Source: Sphingobacterium corticibacterium
GTDB taxonomy: Bacteria > Bacteroidota > Bacteroidia > Sphingobacteriales > Sphingobacteriaceae
Direction: 5' to 3'
DNA: 64,000 bases
Assembly: GCF_004208525.1 (NCBI RefSeq)
Contig: NZ_SGIT01000001.1
Location: 1,860,001 to 1,924,000 of the forward strand
Shown here: piece by piece, positions 53,349 to 61,702 of the stretch
Position numbering within the stretch: position 1 is the first letter of the stretch
How the letters are laid out: every line of letters begins with the position of its first letter
Position numbers and translations under genes: made by a program
Notes under the pieces: generated by a model
The model's input: the letters and a program-made list of their open reading frames with translations, nothing else
Database searches by the model: none
What the model was told of the DNA's origin: nothing

Positions 53349-53939
53349 TTAGAACTCAAAACCTACTCCAGCAGAGAACACGCCATTTCTAAGATTACCG
53401 CTTCCTACATTATTCAAATTTCCAAGACCTAACCCATAGCCTGCGTTAACTAAAAAACCATTAGTTAACTTGTATCCAGCTAAAAAGTTAAATCCCCAAT
53501 CGAAGCGATTAACTTCATCGTCTGCTGAACCGAAATTAATATCATAGGATTGTCCTCCTCCTTTTACTTTTCCGGAAAGCCCTAATGCTGCATAAGGTCC
53601 GGCACCAATAAATACAGAACCCGTATATCCCGTAGGAATATAATATACCGCATTTACAGGAACTTCTAAATACATCAGATTGGTTTTCACATCATCAATC
53701 TTTCCGCCTTTACCTTGCAATGACAACCCCGGTTGGATCGCGAAATTAGCAGCCGCCGGAATACTAGCATAACCGGTAACATAAAAATTAGTAGAGGCAT
53801 CAGTTGATTCCGTCACACCATTTCCGGAAGCGTTTAGCTTCGGAAAGTTTAAACCTGCTTTTGCTCCCCAAGATGTTTGGGCTTGTGCTCCTGCAGCCAA
53901 TAAAAATGCTGCTCCTAATGAAAGTAAAATCTTTTTCAT
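53349..53939 (-). CDS. PorT-like outer-membrane beta-barrel protein, paralogue
   Basis: A 196-residue protein closely related to its neighbour: signal peptide MKKILLSLGAAFLLAAGAQA, mature start TSWGAKAGLNFPKL, then YLEVPVNAVYYIPTGYTG and FAIQPGLSLQGKGG. Each gene has its own hairpin, so the pair may be transcribed separately. The ATG is preferred to an upstream TTG. Confidence 0.9.
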   Translation of the reverse strand: MKKILLSLGAAFLLAAGAQAQTSWGAKAGLNFPKLNASGNGVTESTDASTNFYVTGYASIPAAANFAIQPGLSLQGKGGKIDDVKTNLMYLEVPVNAVYYIPTGYTGSVFIGAGPYAALGLSGKVKGGGQSYDINFGSADDEVNRFDWGFNFLAGYKLTNGFLVNAGYGLGLGNLNNVGSGNLRNGVFSAGVGFEF

Positions 53940-54082
53940 ACTCTTCAAATTTGTTTTATCAGGATATTCATTACAATATTCAGACCAAAAAATAAAGCCA
54001 ATTACCTCAAGACGATATATAACTCAATAACAACAACTTACCCTGATCATCTATTGATTTTTTATTTTTACTTTTCATTTTA

Positions 54083-54113
54083 TTGGATATATCAAAAGTA
54101 AGTTTTATTTTTG
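54083..54113 (+). promoter_or_regulatory. Promoter of tRNA-Cys
   Basis: TTG at 54083-54085 and TATTTTTG at 54106-54113, with 20 bp between, match the Bacteroidota -33/-7 pattern (TTG, N17-23, TAnnTTTG). The tRNA starts 20 bases after the -7 element. Confidence 0.75.
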
Positions 54114-54133
54114 CATTCCCTTGAACGGGAAAG

Positions 54134-54204
54134 GGTCGGATGGCCGAGTGGCTAGGCTGAGGTCTGCAAAACCTCCTACAGCGGTTCGAATCCGCTTCCG
54201 ACCT
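54134..54204 (+). tRNA. tRNA-Cys (GCA)
   Basis: A 71-nt cloverleaf. The acceptor pairs GGTCGGA with TCCGACC, leaving U73, the expected discriminator for tRNA-Cys. The anticodon loop CTGCAAA sits on a GAGGT/ACCTC stem and gives GCA. The T arm is AGCGG-TTCGAAT-CCGCT. CCA is not encoded. A promoter lies just upstream, and a small basic gene follows 28 bases later. Confidence 0.97.
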
Positions 54205-54232
54205 CGCTTTTACAGATAAAAAAAATTGAACC

Positions 54233-54412
54233 ATGGGAGTTACACGTTTAAAAAGAAAAGATAGAAGAAATAAAACTACTTCACGTATGGAAGTACAGTT
54301 TTTGAAATTAGGTCGTAATGTGGAATTAGGATCAAGAAGCGAAATGCCGAAAGATAGCCAAATCACAAAGAACAACGAGATCTTGGACAAATTAACTGCT
54401 GAAGCGAAGTAG
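54233..54412 (+). CDS. Conserved-looking 59-residue basic protein
   Basis: A short frame with a near-perfect composition for a real small protein: MGVTRLKRKDRRNKTTSRME, then VQFLKLGRNVELGSRSEMPK and an acidic-polar tail ending LTAEAK. I recall very similar small proteins across the Bacteroidota but cannot name a function. The N-terminal half is highly basic, suiting RNA or ribosome binding (inference). It is 28 bases after tRNA-Cys and likely shares its transcript, ending at a perfect palindromic terminator. Confidence 0.8.
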   Translation: MGVTRLKRKDRRNKTTSRMEVQFLKLGRNVELGSRSEMPKDSQITKNNEILDKLTAEAK

Positions 54413-54442
54413 TACTTGTTTTCTGAACTATAATAGAATAAG

Positions 54443-54468
54443 AAGGAGAATGCAATTGCATTCTCCTT
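54443..54468. terminator. Bidirectional palindromic terminator
   Basis: AAGGAGAATGCAA and TTGCATTCTCCTT form a perfect palindrome flanked by T's on the plus strand, between the small gene and the convergent aldo/keto reductase. Confidence 0.85.
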
Positions 54469-54475
54469 TTACTTT

Positions 54476-55498
54476 TTAAGCTATAAGCCCCTCTTTTCGC
54501 ATCGCTCTCCAAAAATCAGCTGGAATATCTTTCATAGCCATAGCAGCGTTGATACGAACTTTTTCCGATTTCGTGGTATTCAATGCAACGCTACGGACAC
54601 CCGTAATATTAAATCCAAAGTTAAAACAGGCCTCGGCTGGTAATATGTCAAACTTGGCGCACAACGCCCAGAATTTATCCCGCCAAGCATATAGTACACT
54701 CCCCTCTTCGGTATTCCTATCAATAAGTTGATAATTATAGTAATCACTTCCCACCAAAAAACCACCATTAAATACAGCCGAGTTAATGACAGCGACGCCC
54801 TTTTCCCCCAGTTCTTCTATAAAATCAACAAGCGCTTTCGGATGGCTATGTACCGTAAGGCTATTGGCTATCATCGCCCAGTCCAACACAACATCATTCG
54901 CTATCCGTTGGATAATCTTCCAATTTTTTGCACCAACCCCAATACCTAAGACTTTACCGTCGGCCTTCAGCTCTGCAAGCGCACGATAGGCGTCTAAAAT
55001 ATCGCGATAAAGTTCTTCTTCTTCTTTTGGACTACTGGCAGTAGCTAAATATTCATCAGGATCATGGACCGAAACTAACTGTGCTGTATAATCCCCCAAT
55101 AACGCGTTGCCTTGATGAAAACAGGCTAAAATACCCTCATAACTTATTTTCTGCACCGCATCGTTTTTCAATCCTTTCCATACACCGGGTTCAAATGTAG
55201 GTTCCATTGTCGTCAGGGGCACTTGATACCAGCCTAGTTTATTACTGATCAACACGTCGGATGGAGGCACGCCTAATTGCCTTAAACTTTCGCCTATCGA
55301 TTCTAACGAGAGACCTGCTCCATACTTTCCCGCCGTATCAAAGACTGCTTTTCCGGGGGCGTGTTTTATACACTCTCCCACAATGGCCAATTTTTCTTCG
55401 AAAGGCAGCTCTACATATAAATTTCCCAATCCACTTGTTCCGAATACAACGGGAGGTAGTTGATGTCCTAAATTCGGACGTTTATTGCTGTTTTCCAT
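54476..55498 (-). CDS. Aldo/keto reductase
   Basis: A 340-residue NAD(P)H-dependent oxidoreductase of the L-fucose/D-arabinose dehydrogenase-like group. The catalytic set is visible as VFDTAGKYGAGLS (Asp and Tyr) and LISNKLGW (Lys), with VLGIGVGAKNW in the barrel's later part. The ATG followed by ENSNKRPNLG was taken as start; an upstream TTG adds a segment without family likeness. It follows surE on the same strand with 53 bases between them. Substrate is inferred only as a sugar or aldehyde. Confidence 0.88.
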   Translation of the reverse strand: MENSNKRPNLGHQLPPVVFGTSGLGNLYVELPFEEKLAIVGECIKHAPGKAVFDTAGKYGAGLSLESIGESLRQLGVPPSDVLISNKLGWYQVPLTTMEPTFEPGVWKGLKNDAVQKISYEGILACFHQGNALLGDYTAQLVSVHDPDEYLATASSPKEEEELYRDILDAYRALAELKADGKVLGIGVGAKNWKIIQRIANDVVLDWAMIANSLTVHSHPKALVDFIEELGEKGVAVINSAVFNGGFLVGSDYYNYQLIDRNTEEGSVLYAWRDKFWALCAKFDILPAEACFNFGFNITGVRSVALNTTKSEKVRINAAMAMKDIPADFWRAMRKEGLIA

Positions 55499-55551
55499 TT
55501 TATGTTCTTTTCTAGATCGAACGAATGGGTGCAATAATATATATAATTAAG

Positions 55552-56283
55552 CTAAACCAATAATTTTTTTTTCTCACTCAATATATCTTCATCGGTCAGA
55601 TCCAGACGTAATGGGGTAATCGAGACCATGTTATTTTCTACCGCCCAACGATCGGTCCCTTCTTCCGCCGGATCCAGTGGCGTCACCGTAAACCAATAGT
55701 GCTTTCTACCCAGCGGGTCGGTCCCGGGCACGATAGTACCATCATATAATCGCACGGACTGTCTTGTCCATGCAATATCAGTAGGGTCAGGCGGAAAATT
55801 GACATTATATAAGGCCAGTTCGTCATTTTTCAATAACAGTTCCAATGTTTTTGCCACATATGTTTCTAAATGTTCGAAATCAGGCTCATCTTTTCCAACG
55901 GGCGTACTGAGTGCTACTCCCTTGACACCAAACAATACTGCTTGCTTTGCTGCCGCTAAGGTCCCCGAATGCCACATCGAATTTCCCAAATTGGGTCCCA
56001 TATTAATCCCTGATAAAACCACATCTACGTTTTTCCATAGGTGCATTCCCATTGCTACACAATCAGCAGGAGTTCCATTTACACGGTGAGCTTCTATATC
56101 CGGAAACTCAATAGGCGATTTTTTATAGCCTAACGGCCTTGAATGTGTTACCGCATGTCCCATAGAAGACTGCTCTACATCTGGTGCAACCACCCGCACC
56201 TCGCCAAAATTCTTTGCCACTTTTGCCAAGGCCGCAATACCTGGGCTATATATACCATCGTCATTCGTCACTAAAATCCTCAT
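55552..56283 (-). CDS. surE: 5'/3'-nucleotidase SurE
   Basis: A 243-residue divalent-metal-dependent nucleotide phosphatase. The metal-binding N-terminus is ILVTNDDGIYSPG (D8, D9), then VVAPDVEQSSMGHAVT and SGINMGPNLGNSMWHSGT. It is probably involved in nucleotide salvage or stress. It is divergent from the lipid kinase across 75 bases. Confidence 0.97.
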   Translation of the reverse strand: MRILVTNDDGIYSPGIAALAKVAKNFGEVRVVAPDVEQSSMGHAVTHSRPLGYKKSPIEFPDIEAHRVNGTPADCVAMGMHLWKNVDVVLSGINMGPNLGNSMWHSGTLAAAKQAVLFGVKGVALSTPVGKDEPDFEHLETYVAKTLELLLKNDELALYNVNFPPDPTDIAWTRQSVRLYDGTIVPGTDPLGRKHYWFTVTPLDPAEEGTDRWAVENNMVSITPLRLDLTDEDILSEKKKLLV

Positions 56284-56358
56284 AATATCTTCGTATTTAT
56301 TTTTCTTAATTTAACAACAATTAAGTCTACCAAAATGTTCTCTTATTAAATAGCATAT

Positions 56359-57258
56359 ATGAAGCGAGTAACTTTATTACATAATCCCCAAGCGGGCGAC
56401 GAAGATCATTTTAAGGCTGACCTTATTAAAGCTATCGAGAAAGAAGGATATCAGTGCACCTATTTTTCGATCAAAAAAGATGAACAGTGGAAGGAACATC
56501 TAGACGACATAGATTTTGTTGTCGTGGCAGGCGGCGACGGTACCGTGCGCAGAGTCGTCAAAGAACTTTTTCAAAAAGATAACTTAGACAACAAGATAAC
56601 CATGGCACTTTTACCCATGGGAACGGCAAACAATCTGTCTAAAACGTTCTCCATAAACAAAGAAACAAGTTTTGAGGATCATGTAAACGCTTGGAAAAAC
56701 GGTAAACAACAGCGATTCGACATGGGGATCCTGAAATACGACGACAGTTCTAATTTTTTTCTGGAAGGCGCAGGGTATGGTGTATTCCCCACACTCATCC
56801 AAACGATGGATAAGATCGATGTCAGCCATCTAGAAAATACAGATGAGCAATTGCAATTGGCTTTGGAAAAGCTGTATGAAATTATACAAACCGAAGAGGC
56901 ACATCATTATACTATTCACGCAGATGACAAAATGTATGAAGGTAAGTATCTGCTATTGGAAATCATGAATATTCCCTCCATCGGGCCCAATCTTATGTTA
57001 GCTCCGGCTGCTCAAATAGATGATGGCTATCTAGATGTCGTATTGATTCCCGAAAAAGAACGGGAGGCCTTCGCATTACATATCAGAAGAATCATTCATC
57101 AAGAAAAAACATCATTTGATTTTCAGACGCTTCGAGCAGCAAACTTAAAGATACAATCTACAAATAGGAACATGCATATCGATGATAAATATGTTACCAC
57201 GTCGAATGGGCTTCTCACTATCGGTGTACGGGAGCATGGATTTAATTTCCTTATATAA
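56359..57258 (+). CDS. Diacylglycerol kinase-family lipid kinase
   Basis: A 299-residue YegS/DgkB-type kinase with the nucleotide-binding GGDGT (58-62) in VVAGGDGTVRRV and the LLPMGTANNLSKTF motif. The C-terminal domain has the small beta layer expected for lipid recognition (MNIPSIGPNLMLAPAAQ). Phosphorylates diacylglycerol or a related lipid; which one cannot be read from the sequence. Confidence 0.92.
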   Translation: MKRVTLLHNPQAGDEDHFKADLIKAIEKEGYQCTYFSIKKDEQWKEHLDDIDFVVVAGGDGTVRRVVKELFQKDNLDNKITMALLPMGTANNLSKTFSINKETSFEDHVNAWKNGKQQRFDMGILKYDDSSNFFLEGAGYGVFPTLIQTMDKIDVSHLENTDEQLQLALEKLYEIIQTEEAHHYTIHADDKMYEGKYLLLEIMNIPSIGPNLMLAPAAQIDDGYLDVVLIPEKEREAFALHIRRIIHQEKTSFDFQTLRAANLKIQSTNRNMHIDDKYVTTSNGLLTIGVREHGFNFLI

Positions 57259-57495
57259 TCCCATAACCTGTCAAAAAGGAGATCACTAGCTGCATTTTTG
57301 TCGTAAGTTTTGCCTTCTTGACAGTACGAAGAATCATACGTAAAAGTCCGATATGTCACAGATTCGTCAATTACATTATGCTTTTCGGAACATATGTTAA
57401 GAGGTGTTAAATCTACACCACGTATATACGAAAGGCATGGAAATTGGAGTTATGGTAGTACTTCATAATTTAGGTTTATAATTGGTTAGTTAGTT
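57259..57495 (+). other. Gene-free interval with a short leader-like frame
   Basis: No ordinary gene. CTGTCAA (57268-57274) and TTGACAG (57318-57324) form an inverted repeat. A 14-codon frame at 57437-57481 (MEIGVMVVLHNLGL) starts right after AAAGG and ends 15 bases before a strong terminator, so this could be a short transcript, a leader peptide or a small RNA. All of that is inference. Confidence 0.35.
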
Positions 57496-57530
57496 AAAAA
57501 TCCTGAGGTTCCCCGCCTCAGGATTTTTTA
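57496..57530 (+). terminator. Rho-independent terminator
   Basis: AAATCCTGAGG and CCTCAGGATTT form an 11-bp stem with a short C-rich loop and T-run. It is about 240 bases after the lipid kinase stop and may end a separate short transcript. Confidence 0.9.
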
Positions 57531-57583
57531 TAAAACAGCTTTGAAAACAATTTTGGCTGCCTCGCGTACTTTAATAAAACAAT

Positions 57584-57841
57584 ATGGAAACAATAATTGG
57601 AATTGCGGCCGGAATATTAACCTCCATTTCGATGCTGCCACAATTGATAAAGATTCTAAAGGAAAAAGATGTAGAAAACATCTCTCCCTATATGATTACC
57701 ATTTTATTATCAGGCGTATCTTTATGGGTGGTTTATGGGGTCATGCTGGGCGAATGGCCTATTATTCTATCAAATGCCTTTTCTGTTTTCGTCAATGTGA
57801 CCTTATTAATCTGTTACTTTTTGTTTAGTAAAAATAGCTAA
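57584..57841 (+). CDS. SemiSWEET sugar transporter
   Basis: An 85-residue three-helix protein of the SemiSWEET/MtN3 family, with the PQ motif SMLPQL (P19-Q20) in the first helix, SPYMITILLSGVSLWVVYG in the second, and FSVFVNVTLLICYFLF in the third. These are dimeric passive transporters, often for sucrose or glucose. The start ATG follows the terminator of the previous transcript. Confidence 0.9.
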   Translation: METIIGIAAGILTSISMLPQLIKILKEKDVENISPYMITILLSGVSLWVVYGVMLGEWPIILSNAFSVFVNVTLLICYFLFSKNS

Positions 57842-57960
57842 GATAATAGCAGACTTATTTTCATGTATACGGTGTATATCATGAAGCCCCAGGTATATAG
57901 TCTAGCGGCCAGGGATTAGTCTTTTTAAACATAAAAGTAAATCGATTGTTCAATAATAAA

Positions 57961-58362
57961 ATGAACGATGAAGCGGAGATGCAAAATAAAAATAATCAGA
58001 TGAAAGCATGTCATAAAATAGTGTTTAGAAAGACAACAAATATTATAATAACGACGATTTCCATTATTCCTGGAGAGCAAGATGAAGAATTTGGAGACGC
58101 AGAAGGTCAGGAGATTAATAAAGATCCTATTATAGGAGGTGCGGATGATGTATATCGGGAAAATCCCACAGATGACCTTCGGGATTCTGATTTAGTCGAT
58201 GCAGAACCTCTCCAAGAGGACACCAATTATACAGCGGATACAGATGAACAAACCGACAAAAATCAAGAAACAGAAGAATTTGACACCCCATCTGATTCAG
58301 AAGAGGAAAATCTAAACATCAGTAATCTTGAGGACAACGAGGATATCACAGGAGGGGATTAG
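57961..58362 (+). CDS. Acidic low-complexity protein, function unknown
   Basis: A 133-residue product dominated by Asp, Glu, Asn, Gln and Thr. The first 40 residues are basic-polar; the rest is strongly acidic (ADDVYRENPTDDLRDSD, DTPSDSEEENLNISN), suggesting an intrinsically disordered tail. No signal peptide is clear, although a hydrophobic patch (NIIITTISIIPG) is near the N-terminus. It is the first of three close genes, followed by a soluble unknown protein and a transporter. The ATG is preferred to a TTG five codons upstream. Confidence 0.6.
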   Translation: MNDEAEMQNKNNQMKACHKIVFRKTTNIIITTISIIPGEQDEEFGDAEGQEINKDPIIGGADDVYRENPTDDLRDSDLVDAEPLQEDTNYTADTDEQTDKNQETEEFDTPSDSEEENLNISNLEDNEDITGGD

Positions 58363-58382
58363 GTGGAAATAAAAACAAGCAT

Positions 58383-58988
58383 ATGGAAAAGAATATCCCC
58401 AAACAGGTATCGGGTAAATCCCTAGACTGTTTCAAGACTGTAAATCTTTCATCCCAAGAGGAGGCTACGAGATTTTTTGAGCGCATAAGGAGCAGGTTAT
58501 TGGATGTTAATCGTTGGAACGAGATTACCAAAGCGCCCTCCGCCACATTTACAATCAAGGATGCCTCCAGTCGTACGATGGAACGCATGGTTCAAAAAAG
58601 GGACTATATCCGAATAGATATCCCCGGTCCTGGACTCCCGTCAGCCAAAGGATACGATTGGGTACAAGTAGAAGATATCACGCAAACCGCCGATACGGAA
58701 GGTGCCAGTATCCTTTTAACCCTAAGACCTTCCGCCGACCCAACGCAGGATAGTAAAGATACAGCGCACTTTTTCAAGCAACTAGCGACTTCTTCTTTTC
58801 TTGTCGAACAAAAAGGCAGTCATATTTATCTGCACTATGCTGGACGTAATGAAATCATCAATACCGACAATGCGTCCGTACTGGACAATTTGCGCAATTT
58901 CATGGTGGGTTTAGGTGCAAAAATGGGCGCATCATTTCCACAGTGGAAAGCGTTAGTCGAAGGCCTCGGCGACGTTGACAAATACTAA
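58383..58988 (+). CDS. Soluble protein of unknown function upstream of an AI-2E-type transporter
   Basis: A 201-residue protein with no signal peptide or membrane helix. It has a compact alpha/beta look with conserved-feeling stretches FFERIRSRLLDVNRWNEI and GYDWVQVEDITQTADTEG. I do not recognise the family. It begins 20 bases after the acidic gene and ends with its stop codon sharing a base with the next start (TAATG), so it is translationally coupled to the transporter gene. Confidence 0.7.
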   Translation: MEKNIPKQVSGKSLDCFKTVNLSSQEEATRFFERIRSRLLDVNRWNEITKAPSATFTIKDASSRTMERMVQKRDYIRIDIPGPGLPSAKGYDWVQVEDITQTADTEGASILLTLRPSADPTQDSKDTAHFFKQLATSSFLVEQKGSHIYLHYAGRNEIINTDNASVLDNLRNFMVGLGAKMGASFPQWKALVEGLGDVDKY

Positions 58989-60103
58989 TGCACACCATGA
59001 CCAACTCAAAAGTAAAAGACCTTCACAAAAACAACATGGGCAAATCAATTTCTAAAGTTTTACAAATAACCTTCACCCTCGTTTTAATAGTAGTTATCTT
59101 ATATTATGGCAAAAGCATATTGGCTCCACTGGCCATCGCCTGCATTTTATCCATGTTGTTTGTCGCACCTTCCGTATGGATGGAAAAGAAAGGGCTACCT
59201 CGCTGGGCAACGGCGTTGATCGCGGTCGGTATACTCATAGTATGCCTTGTAGGAATTGGCTTCCTGTTGAGTTGGCAACTGCAGAATTTTGCCGAACAAA
59301 TCAGTTCGTTGAAGCAAAACCTGTCGCAGATACTTTCAAGTGTACAACACTGGATACAGGATCGATTGGATATCGATCAGGCCAAACAGCAAGCTATAGC
59401 GGAAGAGCAGATGAAAAGCCAACCTACAGACGGTTCCACAGTCAAACAGCTGGCATCGGGCTTTTTTGGTTTGCTTGTGGATTTCATCTTAGTGATGGTA
59501 TATACCTACCTCTTGCTCTTTTACCGCTCTCGATTAAAAAAATTTTTACTTAAAATAGCGCCATCCGGAGATCAAAAGAAAACCATGGAAATCGCTGAAT
59601 CGGCAAGCAAGGTGGCAGCGAATTATATGACGGGGCTTGCCAAAATGATCGTCGTGTTATGGATTCTTTATGGATTCGGGTTTACAGCCATTGGTGTCGA
59701 AAATGCATTATTTTTTGCCGTGATATGCGGATTATTAGAGCTCGTTCCTTTCATAGGAAACCTAACAGGCACGGCCATAGCGATAGTGGGCGTAACGGCA
59801 CAAGGTGGTGATACCAATATGATTGTAGGCGTTATATTGATATATGGCTTTGTCCAATTTGTTCAAACGTATCTGCTGGAGCCTCTTATCGTAGGAAATG
59901 AGGTTAACATCAATCCGTTGTTTACTATATTCAGCTTAGTGGCAGCAGAAGCGGTGTGGGGTATTCCGGGTATGATACTTGCCATTCCGGTTACGGGTAT
60001 GATCAAGATTATATGCGACCGCATCCCTCGATTGCAACCTTATGGTTATTTAATAGGCAGCGATAAAAAAGCTAAAAAATCATTCTGGAAGCGGAAGAAG
60101 TAA
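58988..60103 (+). CDS. AI-2E family transporter
   Basis: A 371-residue polytopic protein with about eight membrane helices of the AI-2E/YdiK/YhhT family (VVILYYGKSILAPLAIACIL, MTGLAKMIVVLWILYGFGFT, GLLELVPFIGNLTGTAI with the conserved E-x-x-P-x-x-G). Only some members move autoinducer-2, and other members are sodium/proton antiporters, so the substrate is uncertain. It overlaps the preceding gene by one base. Confidence 0.92.
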   Translation: MHTMTNSKVKDLHKNNMGKSISKVLQITFTLVLIVVILYYGKSILAPLAIACILSMLFVAPSVWMEKKGLPRWATALIAVGILIVCLVGIGFLLSWQLQNFAEQISSLKQNLSQILSSVQHWIQDRLDIDQAKQQAIAEEQMKSQPTDGSTVKQLASGFFGLLVDFILVMVYTYLLLFYRSRLKKFLLKIAPSGDQKKTMEIAESASKVAANYMTGLAKMIVVLWILYGFGFTAIGVENALFFAVICGLLELVPFIGNLTGTAIAIVGVTAQGGDTNMIVGVILIYGFVQFVQTYLLEPLIVGNEVNINPLFTIFSLVAAEAVWGIPGMILAIPVTGMIKIICDRIPRLQPYGYLIGSDKKAKKSFWKRKK

Positions 60104-60284
60104 TGGGCTACTTTTCCAGTTGCCATACTTTTGGCAGCGCGACAGAAGGTTCATCCCGCGTATTTTCTGTTTTTACAATTGAATGGTAACAGGTAAGTAT
60201 TTTTATTTTTTTTGAACTAGACAATTTGTTGATTGTTCTCTAATTGAAGAATGTCTTATATAAAAAATTAAAAGGATAAGTGCT

Positions 60285-60845
60285 ATGGGAAAATTAAATG
60301 GAAAAAGAATTGCCATATTGACGGAAGATGGTTTTGAACAAATCGAATTGACCAGCCCGAAAGAGGCTTTGAAAAATGAGGGCGCACAGGTAGATATCGT
60401 TTCGCCTCAAGAAAAGGTTGTGCGCTCGAAAAAAGGCGACGAATGGGATAAAGAATATCCGGTAGACATACCGTTAAATCAAGCAAGAATCGATGACTAT
60501 GATGGATTGCTGATTCCGGGAGGCGTAATCAATCCGGACAAATTACGCACAAATGAAAGAGCACTTTCTTTTGTGCGTGATTTCTTTGCTGCCGGCAAAC
60601 CGGTTGCAGCCATCTGTCACGGACCTCAAGTATTGATCGATGCAGAAGTTGTGGAAGGACGCAAACTCACTTCAGTAGCAGCCATCAAAAAAGATTTGGT
60701 CAATGCAAAAGCACGTTGGGAAGATACGCAGGTAGTGACAGATCAGGGGTTGGTAACCAGCCGTACACCAGACGACCTTCCTGCTTTTAATCGGAAAATT
60801 GTAGAAGAATATGCGGAGGGGAAGCATACTGGACAACATGCGTGA
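60285..60845 (+). CDS. DJ-1/PfpI-type glutamine amidotransferase-like protein
   Basis: A 186-residue class I glutamine amidotransferase-like fold. The nucleophile elbow is AAICHGPQVL with C111-H112, and ILTEDGFEQIE near the N-terminus holds the conserved acidic residue. Similar proteins (general stress protein 18/YfkM, PfpI) act as deglycases, chaperones or hydrolases. A good AAAAGGA ribosome site precedes it. Likely stress-related. Confidence 0.92.
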   Translation: MGKLNGKRIAILTEDGFEQIELTSPKEALKNEGAQVDIVSPQEKVVRSKKGDEWDKEYPVDIPLNQARIDDYDGLLIPGGVINPDKLRTNERALSFVRDFFAAGKPVAAICHGPQVLIDAEVVEGRKLTSVAAIKKDLVNAKARWEDTQVVTDQGLVTSRTPDDLPAFNRKIVEEYAEGKHTGQHA

Positions 60846-60882
60846 TGCTGCGGAAGCAACTATTTTTTAACGAAAACACAAC

Positions 60883-60916
60883 AAAAAGGAGAACAACAAA
60901 TGTTCTTCTTTTTGCT
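60883..60916 (+). terminator. Probable terminator
   Basis: AAAAAGGAGAACA pairs with TGTTCTTCTTTTT (one G-U pair) and is followed by a T-rich run. Confidence 0.65.
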
Positions 60917-60949
60917 TTTAATCTTTAGCTTTACTAAAAATTTCAAGTT

Positions 60950-61702
60950 ATGAAACGTGCTGTATGGTGGTGCTCTTTGTTTTCTGTTGCGCTATTGCTA
61001 TTTTCTTGTAAAACACAACTTCATCACCAAGTAGATAAGGGTCAATATTATCCGATTGACGCTTCGATCGTTGCTGACAGCAGCATTGTTAACTATTACG
61101 CGCCTTACAAAGCAAAACTGGAAGCGGAGATGAACCGCATAGTGGGCTATGCCGACAATCACGTTACACGCAACCGTAATGCGCCGGAGAGCTTAATGGG
61201 TAATTTCTTTGCAGACGCGCTATTGTGGAAAGGGAAGCAACTAGATCAAGAGGTACAGGCAAGTTTTGCTACCAAAGATGGGATTCGGGCAGATCTTAAT
61301 GCGGGAAATATAACGGTAGGCAATATATTTGAAGTTATGCCTTTTGAAAATGTCGTATCAATTTTAACGTTAAGTGGAAGAGATATGCTACGTTTGGCAG
61401 ATTATATGGTCAAAACTGGTGGACAACCGGTTAGTGGGATCACGCTAGTCATCGAAAACGGAAAGGCAAAGGAGTTTTTGATACAGGGTAAACCGATTAA
61501 CCCCGATGCCCATTATAAACTCGTTACCTATGATTATCTAGCAAATGGCGGGGATTATATAACATTTTTTGATAAACCTGTTACACGCAAAGATTATAAT
61601 CAACTTCTTCGCGAAACGTTGATGGAATATGTGTCTGATTTAACAAAACAAGAAAAGCACGTTCAAGCGCAATTAGATGGAAGAGTTCAAATCATTAAAT
61701 AG
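60950..61702 (+). CDS. 5'-nucleotidase C-terminal domain lipoprotein
   Basis: A 250-residue lipoprotein (MKRAVWWCSLFSVALLLFSC) made only of the 5'-nucleotidase C-terminal (substrate-binding) domain: NRNAPESLMGNFFADALLW, TVGNIFEVMPFENVVSILTL and YDYLANGGDYITFF. In most bacteria this domain is fused behind the metallophosphoesterase domain; here that partner is the next gene. The two overlap by 26 bases. Confidence 0.92.
   Translation: MKRAVWWCSLFSVALLLFSCKTQLHHQVDKGQYYPIDASIVADSSIVNYYAPYKAKLEAEMNRIVGYADNHVTRNRNAPESLMGNFFADALLWKGKQLDQEVQASFATKDGIRADLNAGNITVGNIFEVMPFENVVSILTLSGRDMLRLADYMVKTGGQPVSGITLVIENGKAKEFLIQGKPINPDAHYKLVTYDYLANGGDYITFFDKPVTRKDYNQLLRETLMEYVSDLTKQEKHVQAQLDGRVQIIK

Noticed and set aside
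57123..57359. 78-codon minus-strand frame at the end of the lipid kinase gene
   Set aside because: Overlaps a supported gene on the other strand and contains no recognisable domain.
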